Part shown: positions 1-12,190 of the stretch, in pieces | Numbering within the stretch: position 1 is the first letter of the stretch | How the letters are laid out: the number at the start of each line of letters is the position of its first letter | Source of the DNA: Suillus spraguei | Taxonomy: Eukaryota; Basidiomycota; Agaricomycetes; Boletales; Suillaceae | DNA length: 64,000 nucleotides | Direction: 5' to 3' | Assembly (NCBI GenBank): GCA_016800925.1 | Contig: JABCPU010000163.1 | Location: 78,469-142,468 of the forward strand | Position numbers and translations under genes: made by a program | The notes under the pieces: generated by a model | Database searches by the model: none | The model's input: the letters and a program-made list of their open reading frames with translations, nothing else | Told to the model about the DNA's origin: nothing

Positions 1-222
1 GAGCATCTGGAGTTACTGCCATGAACGTCGAGAGAGAGAGATCCGTTCCATCATTGCCACAGTAAACGCGATCTGATCTCCAAAAGTCTCTGTGCATTCG
101 CGTGACCAAGAGAGATAGAACAATGACCTGAGTCCTGTTGCAGAATAAGTACCCATAACTTCTTCTAAGTGAGATTAAACACACTCCGCAATCATGTGCA
201 TCACCGGAAACTATATCTCGTG

Positions 223-1739
223 TTAATGGGGTGCCTTTGAGTGCGCACAGTGACTTACCGGAAAGAAGGCTGTAGCGAGGATGATACCGAGAGAGAAAGC
301 TGTGCCATTTAGCGAGTAATATATTTGAGAATGATCGAGGCACGAACCAAAGCTGCAGCTAAAGTACATTAGGTTATGGTGCACGAGACCACGAATAAGA
401 CGGTTTTTGGTTTTCAAGCCACCATGACTCCGGAAGGTGCGATACAGCACAAACACCAATGTTTCTGAACGTGTGTACATGCAAAGGCATGCATTCAGTT
501 CGAGTTCATATTTGAGTAACAGCTTTTAATACTGACCTAACTCGCCAATAACAAGCAAGGAATACACGGCAATCACTAAAGACCTTGCCTTCGTATCCAC
601 ATGTCCGATACCCCCAGGGATCGAACATTCTCCTTTATGAATAGAGTAGAGGTCATGAGCTGAGCAGGTAAAGTTCTGAGAGATATACTCACCCACTGAT
701 GGGATAAACTCTCCAAAACAGACAAAGATTGGTATTAAATAGGCCTGCGGAAGATGAGTCAGACATATCAAATAGAGTCGGGTGTAGGGTATTGGTCTCA
801 CAATGATACTGATGATTTTGAACGCTACGAACTTTCTCTCTCGCTCCCACACTGCAAATGTTCTGAGTATGAAGATGCCTAAAACATCAGGGATTTATGC
901 AGATATTAGAACGTATGATCAGCAGCAATCAATATAATCAGCAAACCCACACTCGGCAGAAAAGATCAACAGAAACCCGACACCTAATGAAGTGTTAGAC
1001 ATGGAGTCAGTGCACGTCGAGCTAAATCGTTACTGGACTCACATATGTTAATTATGTATATGAGGCGACAAAGCTATGATGGGGGTATGAGTTAAATTTG
1101 TACGTTTGCAATATTTGACCATACAGTATACGAGCCATGAGGCAAAAAAGTCACTGCAGAACATCATAAACACATTAAACCATGAAGACAATATAGATGT
1201 ACAAATCCAATGCTCACCAAGCATATTCAGTAACATGAAGGCAGATGGAAGGGAACTACAGGACAAATAAAACACCGTGCCAAGCCCACACCGGGAATCG
1301 AGAATAAAAGCGACCTGCATCAACTACAGTTCAAAGAATGTAGTTCAAGCGAATTTCCACTTGCCGAATCAGGCATGCAAATTATGCAGTCGTATGTCTT
1401 GATGTTAAAGTAACACGATGAATCATGACACGGTCATGACAAATTCTAGAGCTCACCCAAAGTGATGTTAACGCAACTATAAGGATAAGAAATACAGATC
1501 AATGAAAGCAACTGATCTAATGGACATCAACCATACCATAATAGTACTAAGAGGAGGCATCGGTGATCAAGGATTGACTCGATGACTGAAGTTGTACTCA
1601 CCTTTGACCACAAAAGTACGTCAGCTTGAGATCCTTGCAAAACGCTCATACTGGTTAATGGCGAAACTTCGCTTAGCTGCAAGTCACTTATAAGAATCTG
1701 GGCAATGCAGCGTCCCGTGGACGTTGACAAAAATATCAC
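223..1739 (-). pseudogene. Diverged DUF6533-type seven-helix membrane protein gene (copy A0)
   Basis: Minus-strand open segments read, in gene order, a helix piece around 1210-1320 (GTVFYLS, then AFMLLNML followed by a GT donor), a helix block at 526-852 starting VWERERKF, and a last block at 223-480 containing RSHGGLK and LVHHNLMYFSC. These blocks match the helix 2-3, helix 4-5 and C-terminal parts of basidiomycete DUF6533 proteins as I know the family. GT-AG introns between them are plausible but I could not fix all boundaries, and I did not find a convincing first exon with the family's YDxxLTxxxE motif (the segment at 1527-1739 is in the right place). It is clearly more diverged than the five A copies downstream. 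It could be a degraded or simply divergent gene. Function of the family is unknown; a membrane sensor-like role is only a guess. Confidence 0.5.
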
Positions 1740-2816
1740 CAGAAGAAGTTTTTTCTATGGGTATCACCGCGGCGATCATCATCCACGTTCTCCGAAGAAA
1801 GGTTCTGATCTATACATAGAGAACAGATCAGTGAGTTAGACCCTGGGTACACCAAGGAGAACATGAATTGATCAGTGCTGAGAAAGATTCATTCCATAGA
1901 TCACCACATCGTATATGACAACTGAGTGGCACGATAAAAGAGACGTACGAAGAATCAAACGGATAACAAACGGAAATCACCCATAACGTATCTCTGTACG
2001 TCATTATACTATGCTGTCGTAAACGGCGGCTCGTACGTGGAACACTTGTGAAGTAGTAGTTTAATGTCAGGAGCAAGTCGGGATTCTTGCGAACGCAAAG
2101 CTCGAATCAACGAAAGCGCCGCGACAGCTACAGATGGCCCAACACTCAAAAATACAAGAAGAATAGCTGTAAATCACGTGATGGTGATAACGTGTTGTAC
2201 TAGTAACTACTCTCGATTCCGAACAACCACCCTGCCCGCCAAACCGTCCATCTCCGAGTCGATCATGGAGGTCTTCTTGATCTGTCTACACGAGAAAATG
2301 AAAATGAGGTTGGATTGAGAGTGGGAGAAGCACTCAACGGGCTAGTCTCTCTCAGTACCAGGTGCGGGAACAGTCAGTTCGTTTTCTGACTTCTAACCTA
2401 AATTTTTGTCATGACGTCGTATCTGTAGATCAATTATCAACACTTGTTGCTCAATCTTACACTAAACACTAAGTACATGCACCTCTTCAATTATATTCAC
2501 CTCGTCCTCAGGCAATACTAGTACTTATGTCCATTCTCGATGCCGGAACTCTCAAGCTTAATGTAGGGCAAGTGAGCTCTAGTGTCACTCGAGCACATTG
2601 GGCAACTTGTATCTTGTCCCGATCCTCCATTGCCTACTTTTCTCTTGGAGAAGTTAGGTTCATACGCTCTAAAAGACTTTTGCTTCCAAGATTTCTGAGC
2701 TGTGTTTCTCCGTCAGCATTTCTGTCTACCTGCCCACATCCACATTGTCTGCTGGGGTTTCCGAAACCTATTCCGAAGGACTGTATCCACAATTCCCAAA
2801 GTCCAAACATATTTTC

Positions 2817-4330
2817 ATAACACGATTCATCTGGTTTTCGTTCCTCACTCGTATTTTGTAGTCAACCATCCCTTCCACTTGAACTATCACTTCGTTCCCA
2901 ACCCTAACAGTTACATAGGATCTCATGTTTGAACCAGTTCTCCACACGAGCAGTTAATAGGTTCTGTAGGCACGAATGATGCATAGGATTCTCCGATAAA
3001 ACCATCACCTGCGCGACACTGGATAAGATGGCCGTAGACTTCTCGAGGAGGAGCAGATGCTCGCGAAGTTTTAGCGAGGGTGGAGACCAGTCAGGTCCAG
3101 CTGGTTGTCGCGCGCTGATCTTCGCACCATAACAACTCACATTGTGTCCTCGATTTGTTCCTTCTGCTCTCGCTTCTTCACAGCAAAGGAAACTAGACTG
3201 GATGCTATCATATTCGCACATGAGTATCGACAGCTAAGCTCCATGATTTGTCACCAGGATCCTGCTGTACTGACCCAGGAGAGACAAACCACTTTATTCT
3301 TAATTCTCATCCTTCTCCTCGTCATCCTCGTTTCACTCACAGAATGCGATATACGCGTCATCAACGTCGTCAACCCATTCTACGCCGCCGCCTATCCTCT
3401 TATTCCCCAATCTCTACGCCACCCCAAATGTCTCCACTTTTCCACAAAGAAGGCTGGCGCTCCCTTCAAATGGTTATTTTTACTCGCTATATCCAGCGTG
3501 TCCTTGATGCACTGTAATCAGGTGGGCAAACACCAAGGACAGACGACAATACTATCCACAAAGTCCAACATCGTCGCAGTATCCGTGTGTCCCAGGCTCC
3601 TTAGATCAGACGCCATTGCACCACTATTAATTGCAGTTCGGGGACGAAAGCAATACATGTACGGCATGGCATTGTTCTGTCAGATTTTTTATTTAAATAC
3701 TTAAATATTGACGCTTCCTTAGGTACACACTTCCTCCAGCCCTTCCTCCGCCTTCTCAAAATCCACGACACGGCACGAATGCTCCAGAAGAATTGTTGAA
3801 AGCAGGTGCGCTCTACCGCGGGTGTGCAGTTGTTCACCTGCGGATACCGAGCAACGGCTGACACTGCCGAGGCGCAAGTACTAGATGATAGGTAATTATG
3901 GGGCGTGCATCTTGGTGAGGCGGTATTGGAGGGTGCATTGAAGGAGTGGGAGAAAGTGAACTCGCAAGACGATAAGAAGGCTGGGTGTGATGATGACTGT
4001 CGGTCGATACCCCGAGCAGTTAAATATTGGTGAGTTTGATGTCGGACAGATGTAGGGCATGGACTTCTATATATTAGGAGGGCATATTATCCTGCTCGGA
4101 TACCATCACTCCATCCCTATGGAAAATCCTGCATCCAGGATATTAACCACTGCCGCGGCATTACCAATTGCTAGGGCTCATATCATCGAATGTGTACGAC
4201 ATGATAGCTATATTCCCTATGTTTCGTAAAGTGATATATTCCGATTAATGCACACGCCACAACTAACTCGAGAGGAGAGGGCAACGTAGATGCACTCTGG
4301 TTCTCAGACCTATCGTAGTTGGACAAACAA
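2817..4330. repeat. Duplicated unit B, copy 1 (unidentified)
   Basis: This stretch recurs at 17340-18960 and, shortened, at 22735-23640; a fragment lies at 41600-41830. The best conserved part (3300-3600) can be read on the plus strand as a hydrophobic start, then VNPFYAAA and KKAGAPFK, followed by ISSVSLMHC; the same phrases appear in the other copies. The minus strand also gives conserved phrases (LTKMHAP in the other copies, RYPQVNNCTPA here), so the coding strand is unresolved. No known domain is recognised. Copy 1 has stops and frame changes in both readings, so it is most likely a degraded gene duplicated together with the DUF6533 gene that follows it. Bases 2040-2816 before it hold no gene I can support. 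Confidence 0.5.
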
Positions 4331-4826
4331 GAAAGTCAAGCCATGCTCCAATCCGGAATCCCAATTATTATTCTGACTCTTGTACAATTGTGCGGACTGG
4401 CCACGTATCTTGAGCAACCTTGTAATCGTCTTGAGTGAACCTTCTGTGAGCGGGTAGGCATGACTGAGATGAGAACACAAGGGTGCGACGTTGAATGAAG
4501 CAACAAGGTGAATTGAGGTCGTATTACTGAGTAACTACAGCAGCGTTGTACGACTCGGCTCTTGCGTGCCCATTTGCCCGAGCAGTAGAAAAGAACAAGC
4601 GCTTGGTGCACTGTTAGTGAATATGAGCAGCCAGTGCCAGTAGAGATATCCAGAATATTGCGCAAATCACTACTGCAACGAAAATACTAGTCCTGTGTCT
4701 CCTTGAAATCTACTTTGGAACAACAAAGTAACTTATATATCAATACTATCACGAAAGTAGGAATAAATAAAAGCAAATTCTCTTGCCCCTTATAGAGCAC
4801 TAGGAAACCGCCAACTTCACCGAGCA
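4331..4826. repeat. 3' flank of DUF6533 copy A1, shared by other copies
   Basis: The roughly 500 bp between unit B and the end of the A gene are conserved at 18961-19500, 23640-23998 and, in part, 32590-33003. Shared phrases include AAGAAAGTCAAGCCATGCT at the unit B side and GATATCCAGAATATTGC nearer the gene. The minus strand shows short open stretches (CCSYSVIRPQF) seen in several copies. Because the preceding gene's stop lies at 4827-4829, this is either a downstream untranslated region or part of a second, broken gene. No function is proposed. Confidence 0.45.
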
Positions 4827-6543
4827 TTACACACTACTGCCAGTCGATATATGTACGCGCTCCTGGAAAGCGATCGAAGTCATGCCAGTTGCTGCGTCAA
4901 GTCCGCCACGAGCTTGGCATTATATTCTCGAACACTAAGGATCAGGCGGGGTCCTAGGACAAACATCTGCGCGACCTCTAAAATCTGAAGCAAGCCACTA
5001 TAAAGTTGAACTTCCAGAGAAAATTTGTCCTATAGAAATGACGAATGGTGATCACATACAGAGGTAAGCGAAAGATCGACATACCATTAAAAGTGTTGGA
5101 GACAAATTAAGAATGAGCTGCAAGCAAGAAACACCAACAACGCTACCACATCCGATCCTTCAGTGGAAGAAAGTGAATAATAATCACAACACGAGCTCAC
5201 CTCGTGAAGTAAAATACATGCATTTTGATCAACACCGTGAAACAGTCCCCCATAATCCCTCCTGTTGAATGTCGTCGTAGTTCACGAAAGTGCTTTACTG
5301 CAATCCAGACTGCGAGACACAGTGCGAGGACCTCAAACACGGTCCCGACTATCCAAGTAAGGGAGCTTAAAAGTGCGATATATTCCGGGTAGCTAATCTC
5401 GCACTGATAGGTGCCGGAGAGAATGAGTTCCTCTGGTATACCCCGATGAGATGCATATATTGTCATACACAATTGAGCGTACCGGCAGAAGAATGCATGA
5501 TTACCATCACAGCGACCACTACGTTGAAAATGTTGGTAGCCAGAAAGGTGACAATGAGAAATATCAGGATCTTTCTGGATTGTTGATACATGGCATACAA
5601 CCGAGTGATGATGATAACTTGAAGTCAAATTAATATCACTGAGGCCTCGCAAGTGCCAAGCTCACCCCATAGCATAGCAAATACCACAGCACCAATACAA
5701 ATCCATACGGGGTATATGACAAAGCCTGACAAATGCAGTCAGTAACTAGCTCCATGTAGCACACTCCAAACAGACTCACATCTGTGGCAACATAGTGTGG
5801 CGGACATTAGTGGACCAGGAAGTCAATAAAAAATCACACCCACTCCTACAGGGCACCACTATTAATTGGAAGGGAATAGTAGGTATTTGCGCAGAAAACT
5901 TACCGTATCCGTTAGCGGGATAGTCAGAACACTGTCTGGATGCCATTGGTCAGAAAAAGCAAAGACAGTGAATGTTCTGAGGTGACGTACCCACCACGAT
6001 CAGACTGATTGTGAGATAGCCGATTAGCACAACACCAAATTTTAGCCTTCCAAACATACGCAGTGTGTGAGATTCCAAGGTAGCGCACCTAGGATACTTT
6101 GAAATCAGCACAACGTGGTAACCGGAATAAGCAAACTACATACACCGAGATACATAACTGTCATTAGGGACCAGCGTTGCCTCTGGAATTAAGTGTATTC
6201 TCATGTGCGTTCCTCTAACATGAGACTCCACTCACCCACACCAATTCTACCTATAAAATTATTATTAGCAAGATGGCGACTCCGGTCACAGCATTGGCAT
6301 ACCTCTTGTCCGAATGTAAGTGCTGAAAATACTTGTAAGATATCGGCAGTGCTTTAATATTGTCATGCTAACCCCAATCATACATCACGACAACAAAGGA
6401 GGCAACTGTCGAACCACAGCCAAGGTTAGATTGAGATATGAGCTTCAACGTGTGATTGTTCTCCACGAACCTGCAAAATAGCTGGAAAAACGAAATGCAT
6501 TAATGACCGGCCACCAAGTGGGATCATTTAAGACTATGGTCAT
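4827..6543 (-). pseudogene. DUF6533 seven-helix membrane protein, copy A1, broken
   Basis: Start ATG is at 6543 (MTIVLNDPTWWPVINA), with a first intron ending TTTCGCAG-like before VASFVVVMYDW. A second short intron is followed by ALTFGQE, the DUF6533 signature. Later exons give AMLWGELGTCE, RLYAMYQ, the helix block with AVWIAVKHFRELRRHS at about 5220-5360, and the tail FVLGPRLILS near 4950. The organisation matches the other four A copies exon for exon. Two lesions are visible: an in-frame TGA where copy A2 has the tryptophan of ILTWLP, and a one-base deletion in the last exon (VADLTQQLA then stop instead of VADSDAATGM). It is therefore a pseudogene unless these are assembly errors. Family function is unknown; predicted location is a membrane. 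Confidence 0.75.
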
Positions 6544-7181
6544 ATTGGTAGAGAATGGGGGAGCGGGTGAGAACCGAAGTTGGTGGACGTATAGCGATGG
6601 TATATATACCACTACTCAGCACTTGAATCACCAAAATGAGATTGAGGGATGATGCATGATGCATGATGTCTGTTCAGAGATAAAATCAATCCAGGGGCTG
6701 GATGTAGATGTTGGTCGTGAAGTATTGCACAGACCACCGGTAGAAACTTGAATACCGTAAATGATGGAAGGCACATTGTATCAACATGTTAAAGCCGGAC
6801 CAAAAATAAACCATCAAAGGGAGATCTACACGAAGCAAACAAATAACTCACGTTCTACCCATGTGTGAGCACATATCTCAAGGTCTACTTTCCATGCCCA
6901 TTTGTCAATTCATTAGCACCTTCTTGCTCTCTGGGCCACTTATCCAACATTCACTATCCCAAGGTTGTCAAGTGTTGAGTGCAGAATCTTCTATCTGCAT
7001 CATTATGGAGTGGGTGTGGTGGTGATAGGGCATCAGTTTTCACAGCAAGAGTCATCCTAATTGAGAATCATTGATTGATATATAGCGAAAATGCAATGTT
7101 ATCGTTAGACCCAAACAGTGTAGTGTTGAACATCGAGCACTGAGAGAGGATACGGAGAAAAAAGAAGACTCGGGTGTGTTG
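6544..7181. other. Non-coding flank upstream of copy A1
   Basis: About 640 bp with no supported gene. The first 250 bp are the 5' region shared with the other A copies (CCAATATGAC just before the start codon, and a conserved stretch reading GACCAACATCT/TTGACC-like further up). A small triple TGATGCA repeat sits at about 6650-6670. This is where a promoter for A1 would lie, but no convincing TATA box is evident. Confidence 0.4.
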
Positions 7182-7760
7182 TTATGACTGCATGAAGCCT
7201 GACTTCTTATTTTTCAAACTGTACAGGCTGATTATAGCAGCGTCCTGATTCCTAATTGTATAACAAATACCGGAGGGAATAACATTTTGTTTGTACTTCA
7301 TCAAATAAACGAGTTGAAAGTGTAGCTTACCTATGCCATACCATGACTCGCAGCTGCCGATGCACACCCTTGAAATGAAACCCGATGCCTGGGCATGATG
7401 CGACCCTTCGAAAAAGCTTGACGATTCTCGATGAGTATCAGCAGTCTCCTCGAGCATGAAAGGACCTCCGAGGTTATTCAACAAGAGAAGCTTATGTCGA
7501 CATGACGGAGACATTGGATATGTAAAACAGGGAGAAGCAGATAGATCACTCACTTGTACAACCCCTTCGATGAATAATCTGCGTCCTAAGAAAATGCACA
7601 CCTTCTCGCCCTCCACCCCGGTCATCGGCCTATTGTATCATAAGGATACCAATAAATTATTAGTGCAGAATATGATACAAAATGCCACACTCAATTTGCA
7701 GCGTGCGGTTGATCGGATGTGGATTCATCAATCGTTACAGCCTGATTATCATTGATTGAT
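7182..7760 (-). repeat. Duplicated unit C, copy 1 (unidentified gene remnant)
   Basis: Minus-strand reading gives GVEGEKVCIFLGRRLFIEGV, then a GTGAGT donor-like site, then a second block with EETADTHRESSSFFEGS. The same blocks occur at 11447-12060, 21800-22330, 40080-40600 and, weaker, 40970-41420. Conservation of a splice-donor-like GTGAGT after the first block in several copies suggests a real intron-containing ancestor. Reading frames across copies do not agree well, so all are probably degraded. I do not recognise the family. Unit C lies upstream, on the same strand, of most A copies, so the two were duplicated together. Confidence 0.45.
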
Positions 7761-9307
7761 GTACGGCGAATACAACGCCGTCCCTCGACTACACGCAGAA
7801 ATGAAAGAGACGAGAATCCGGGTGTCGTCCTTACAACCACATGGAACCTTCAAATTATGCAATAAAAAATTGGTGAACGCCGGTCAGCTGAGTTTTAATT
7901 AGTACCATTGGTAACATCAATAAATATCCAACTGCCCTTTCGCAGCGAAGTCACCGTCTACTGCTCACACGGACTGCATCCTATGTATACAACAGTTGTG
8001 GATATCCGTAAATTGGCATAGGCCACCCCAAAGACTTTGACACACCGACAGAGAGCTGAAGAGGTGATCTCACTCATACCGTGACATTCAGTACTGTATC
8101 TTCAATTCTGTCGACGATTTCTTGAATGGCCGGATTCCAAGCATACAGTGACGAATATCTTTCAAAGTAGCGAGTCTTAGCTTTCACAATGAGTCCTCAT
8201 GCTCACTGTATTCTTACCAAAGCATACTATTTTACAAGTTCCAGGCGCATACAACATGCGGACAGCCGGACTCGTATTGGGACATGTACCAAATCTGCCT
8301 CAAGCTATCTACGAATCCGACAAGCCCTGCGGCCCGCTACATCAGCCTCTACCTCGGTACCGACGAGCATGGTCGGCGTCTGCGTTCAGACAATATGCGT
8401 GGCACCTGCTGTCCGGTCACCTGTTAGTTCAAACCCAGAACTACATCTTCCCGGGGGCTCGGAACGTGTAGAACCTATCGAGCACCACGAGATGTCACCC
8501 ATTCCAGAGAAGTCTCATCTCATGGATCAATCACCTGGAAAACCTTGGAAGATCAAGCGTACCCCAGTCTACAGAGGTTTCCGATGTCAGCAAGGCTAGT
8601 ATGAAGAATGAATTGCTGTCGTCTTCTGATTGTTTGGGGTCGTCTATCGTGTAATCCTTGTGCTTTATTGTACGAACAATTGAACAATGGTAACTTCGTA
8701 TCGGTGCAGTTGGGAGGCAGAATTGATTTCCCAACGCAGAGAGAGGGTCTTGATAGCTTCCAGTCCTCAACCGGTGCTTATGATCCCCATGCCTTGCTGC
8801 TGTTCGCATGTTGATAGGCTGCAAGTACCTTGATGGTTTCTTCCTCGCTTATAACACGATATGAATTGATGCCCGGCTACCACCCAGAGGATAATATTAG
8901 TAGAGAATGGGTTGGGTAAGTGACGAACCTGGTGGTCGTATGATGGTGTTCGCGAATGACCATCGTAGAGATCCTGAACGCTGAAGTTTGAAAGAGCCTG
9001 TACTTTAAGATACAACAACTCATTACCTAGCAGTCCTGGGGAATCGCACAGATAAAAGAAGACCCGCACTTGGTGCACTGCCACAACGCCAGTAGAGAAT
9101 GTTGGTTTAAACATCGTCAGGACGCATAGCAAATCAATTATAACTAACTAGTATGACGAAAAACTTTTTCCGGACCTATGTCTCCTTGAAATCCGCTTCG
9201 GAACAACAACGTAACTTAGTTCAAAGCTATCACGAAAGTAGGAACGAATGAAAGCAAATTCACCTGCTCCTTCCAGAGCATTAGACAACCGTTAACTCCA
9301 CCGAACA
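7761..9307. other. Intergenic duplicated debris without a recognisable gene
   Basis: This region contains short pieces found again elsewhere: the TTGATGTACGGCG-type segment near 7755 recurs at about 22400, 35455 and 41840; the segment at 8870-8990 (GGTTGGGT then GGTGGTCGTATG) recurs at 22625, 37320 and 42050; and 9120-9307 is the shared 3' flank of an A copy. Open stretches at 8189-8599 (plus, 136 codons) and 8531-8824 (minus) have no domain I recognise and overlap each other in several frames, so I do not call a gene. Confidence 0.4.
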
Positions 9308-11020
9308 TTACACACTACTGCTAGTCGATATATGCACGCGCTCCTGGAAAGCAATAGACGTCATACCAGTCGCTGCATCGGAATCGACCAAGAGCTTGGC
9401 ATGATATTCTCGAATACTAAGGATCAGGCGGGATCCTAGCACAAATATCTGTATGATGTCGAAAACCTTGAGCAAGCCATAGTAAATTTGAACTTCCAGG
9501 GAAAGTTCGTCCTATAGAAATGATGAATCGTGGTCGCATGCAGGAGTAAGTGAAAGATTGGCATACCGTTATTGGAGAGAAATCATAAATGAGCTGGAAG
9601 CAAGAACCAACGACAAAGCTACCACGTCCAACCCTTCAGTGGAAAAAGGGACAAAGATGAGGATATGAGCTCACCTCGTAAAGTAAAGTATGTGAGTTTT
9701 CATCAACACCGCGAAACAGTCCCCAAGAATCCTCCCTGCCGAATGTCGTCGCAGTTCACGGAAGTGCTTTATCGCAATCCAGACTGCGAGACACAGTGTG
9801 AGAACCTCCCACACAGTCACGAGTATCCAACGAATGGAAACCAGAAGTAGTGCATCTCCTGCATAGCTGGTCCTGCACTGATGGATGCCGGAGAGAATGA
9901 GTTCCTCTGGTATTCATCAATGAGTTGGATATTTTTTGTCAGCAACAATTAAGCGTACCCCCTGAAGAATATATCGTCAACATTATGGTTGCTACCCCGC
10001 TGTAAATGATGACAGCCAGAAAGGTGACAACGAGAAATTTCTGGATCTTTCTGGATCCTTGATACATGGCATGCAACCGAATGATGATGACGACTGGCAG
10101 CCAAGTCAGTATCAGTAGGATCTCGCAAGTTCCGAGCTCACCCCACAGCATAGCGGATACCACAACGCCAGTCCAATTAAATATGATGTATAATATAAAG
10201 CCTGACAAATCCAGTTAGGGACCAGTCGTGTCACACACTCGGAATAGGCTCACATCTGTAACAGTATAGTGTAGCAGTGATTAGTGAACCAAGAAGTTGG
10301 TAAAGAACCACACCCACTCCTACAGGGCACGACAGTTAATTGGAGGGGAACAGTAGGCATATGTGTAGAAGACCCACTGTATCTGTTAGCGGGATGGTTG
10401 GAACACTGTCTGTATGCCGTTGGTCAGAAGAAGCAAAGACAGCGAATGTACTAAGGAGACATGCCAAGCATGATCAGGCTGATTATGAGAGATAGACGAT
10501 CAGCACAACACCAACTGTTTAGCCTTGAACATACACAGCAAATAGCATTCCAAGGTAGCGCACCTAGGATACCTTCCAGTCAGCACAACGTGGCAACTGC
10601 GACAAACAAGTTACATACACCAAGATACACAACCGTCATTAGGGACCAGTGTTGCGTCTGAAATTAAGTATATTCTTATGTCCGTTCCTCTGACATGAGA
10701 CTCTACTCACCCAGATCAATTCTACCTAGAAAACCATGCTTAGCAAGATGACTGTCCCCAGCCATAGCATCGACATACCTCTTGTCCGAACGTAAGTACT
10801 GAAAATACTTGTAAGATGTCAGCAGGCCTTTTGATATTATCATGGTCACCCCAATCATACATCACTACAGTAAAGCCAGCAACTGCGAAACCCCATCCAA
10901 GGATAGATTGAGATATCAGTTTCAACACGCGACTGCTCTCTACAAACCTGGCAAATAGCTGGACAAAATAATTGCATTGATGGCTGGCCACCAAGCGGGA
11001 TCATTTGAGACTATGATCAT
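9308..11020 (-). CDS. DUF6533 domain seven-helix membrane protein, most intact copy A2
   Basis: Multi-exon minus-strand gene. Exon 1 starts at 11020 (MIIVSNDPAWWPAINA); an intron ending TTTCGCAG joins it to VAGFTVVMYDW, and a second intron of about 50 bp joins that to LTFGQE, giving the N-terminal DUF6533 signature YDWxLTFGQE. Following exons carry the helix at 10630-10560, then at 9939-10208 a helix pair with AMLWGELGTCEILLILTW and RLHAMYQGSRKIQKFLV, then VWIAIKHFRELRRHSAG at about 9700-9800, and a final exon with FVLGSRLILSIREYHAK ending STSSSV and TAA at 9308-9310. Unlike A1, A3, A4 and A5 it has TGG, not TGA, in ILTWLP. DUF6533 proteins are common, expanded membrane proteins of mushroom fungi with no established function. 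Exact splice sites of the middle exons are not fixed. Confidence 0.72.
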
Positions 11021-11446
11021 ATTGGTAGAGAATGGAGGTGCAGGTGAGGGGCAAATTTGTGGACGTATTGGGATGGCATATATACCACCGCCCAGCGCTT
11101 GTATAACCAAAATGAGATCGAGGGATGATGTCAGTTCCTGCTTTGGTTGACCGAAGGTATAATGATCCAGGGATTGAACGTAAGTGTTGGTAGTGAAACA
11201 TTTGCACAGGCAGAATTGGAATACCGTAAAAGATGGAAAGCAAAATGTGTCGGCATGGCCATGATCAAACCAAAAATAGACAGTCAAAAATGGGGGAATT
11301 TATAGTACAAAGTAAATAGTAAGCACACATCTCAATGTCGACAGTGTTGCGGACCTTTTTAAAATGTCGATAGTTTGACATGTGCACTCAACTGGGCTGA
11401 GCCTGCGAACCTAGGTTGCCAACAATCAATGATAAATGTAGAATCT

Positions 11447-12060
11447 TCAATCTGCATCGTGAATTTGGTGCGGTGCTGACATGGACAGGGCATCGGTTTG
11501 CGGAGCCATAGATAGCCTAGTCCAGAATCCGAGAAAGGACACGGAGAAAAGAAGACTTGGGCGCGTTGTCACTATGACCGCACGGAGCCTAAGCCTAACT
11601 CGTTCTTCAAATTGTATAGGCTGATTTCGTAAAACTTGATGATCAAGCATCGAGCCTTCAAGCCTCAGCCGCAGCGTCATACGCCGAGATATAGAACGGT
11701 CATCGGGGACCACATGATGCGACCCTTCGAAAAAGCTTGACGATTCTCGATGAGTATCAGCAGTCTCCTCGAGCATGAAAGGACCTCCGAGGTCAACAAG
11801 AGAAGCTTATGTCGACATGACAGAGACGTTGAATATGTAAAACAGGGAGAAGCAGATGATCACTCACTTGTACAACCCCTTCGATGAATAATCTGCGTCC
11901 TAAGCAAACGCACACCTTCTCGCCCTCCACCACGGTCATCGGCCTATTGTATCATAAGGATGCCAATAAATTATTGGTGCAGAATATGATGCAAAATGCC
12001 GCACTCAATCGGCATCACCAAAAGTCCACAGTTCAGAAATTACCTGATTTGGATTGGGGC
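11447..12060 (-). repeat. Duplicated unit C, copy 2
   Basis: Same unit as at 7182-7760: the block with EETADTHRESSSFFEGSHH is nearly identical to copy 1, and the EGEKVC-type block lies at about 11900-11950. A further phrase, DHQVLRNQPIQFEE, is seen here at about 11620-11660 and again near 40090-40120 as DDQVLRNQPIPFEE, which suggests a true exon of the ancestral gene. Family not recognised. The 11021-11446 stretch between A2 and this unit is the shared 5' flank of A copies and holds no other gene. Confidence 0.45.
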
Positions 12061-12190
12061 TGCGCCACAACGCGTCTCAGACATGCCACATCATGGTCTT
12101 AAGTAATCACTGGCTCTGTGTCATGTTAAGCTATATGGCATCTGCAATATGTCGTACTAAGCTGGTCGTCAACCTGACAGCGAGTAGATA

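Noticed and set aside
8189..8599. 136-codon plus-strand ORF
   Set aside because: Overlapping ORFs in other frames are equally long, and no motif or conserved copy supports it.
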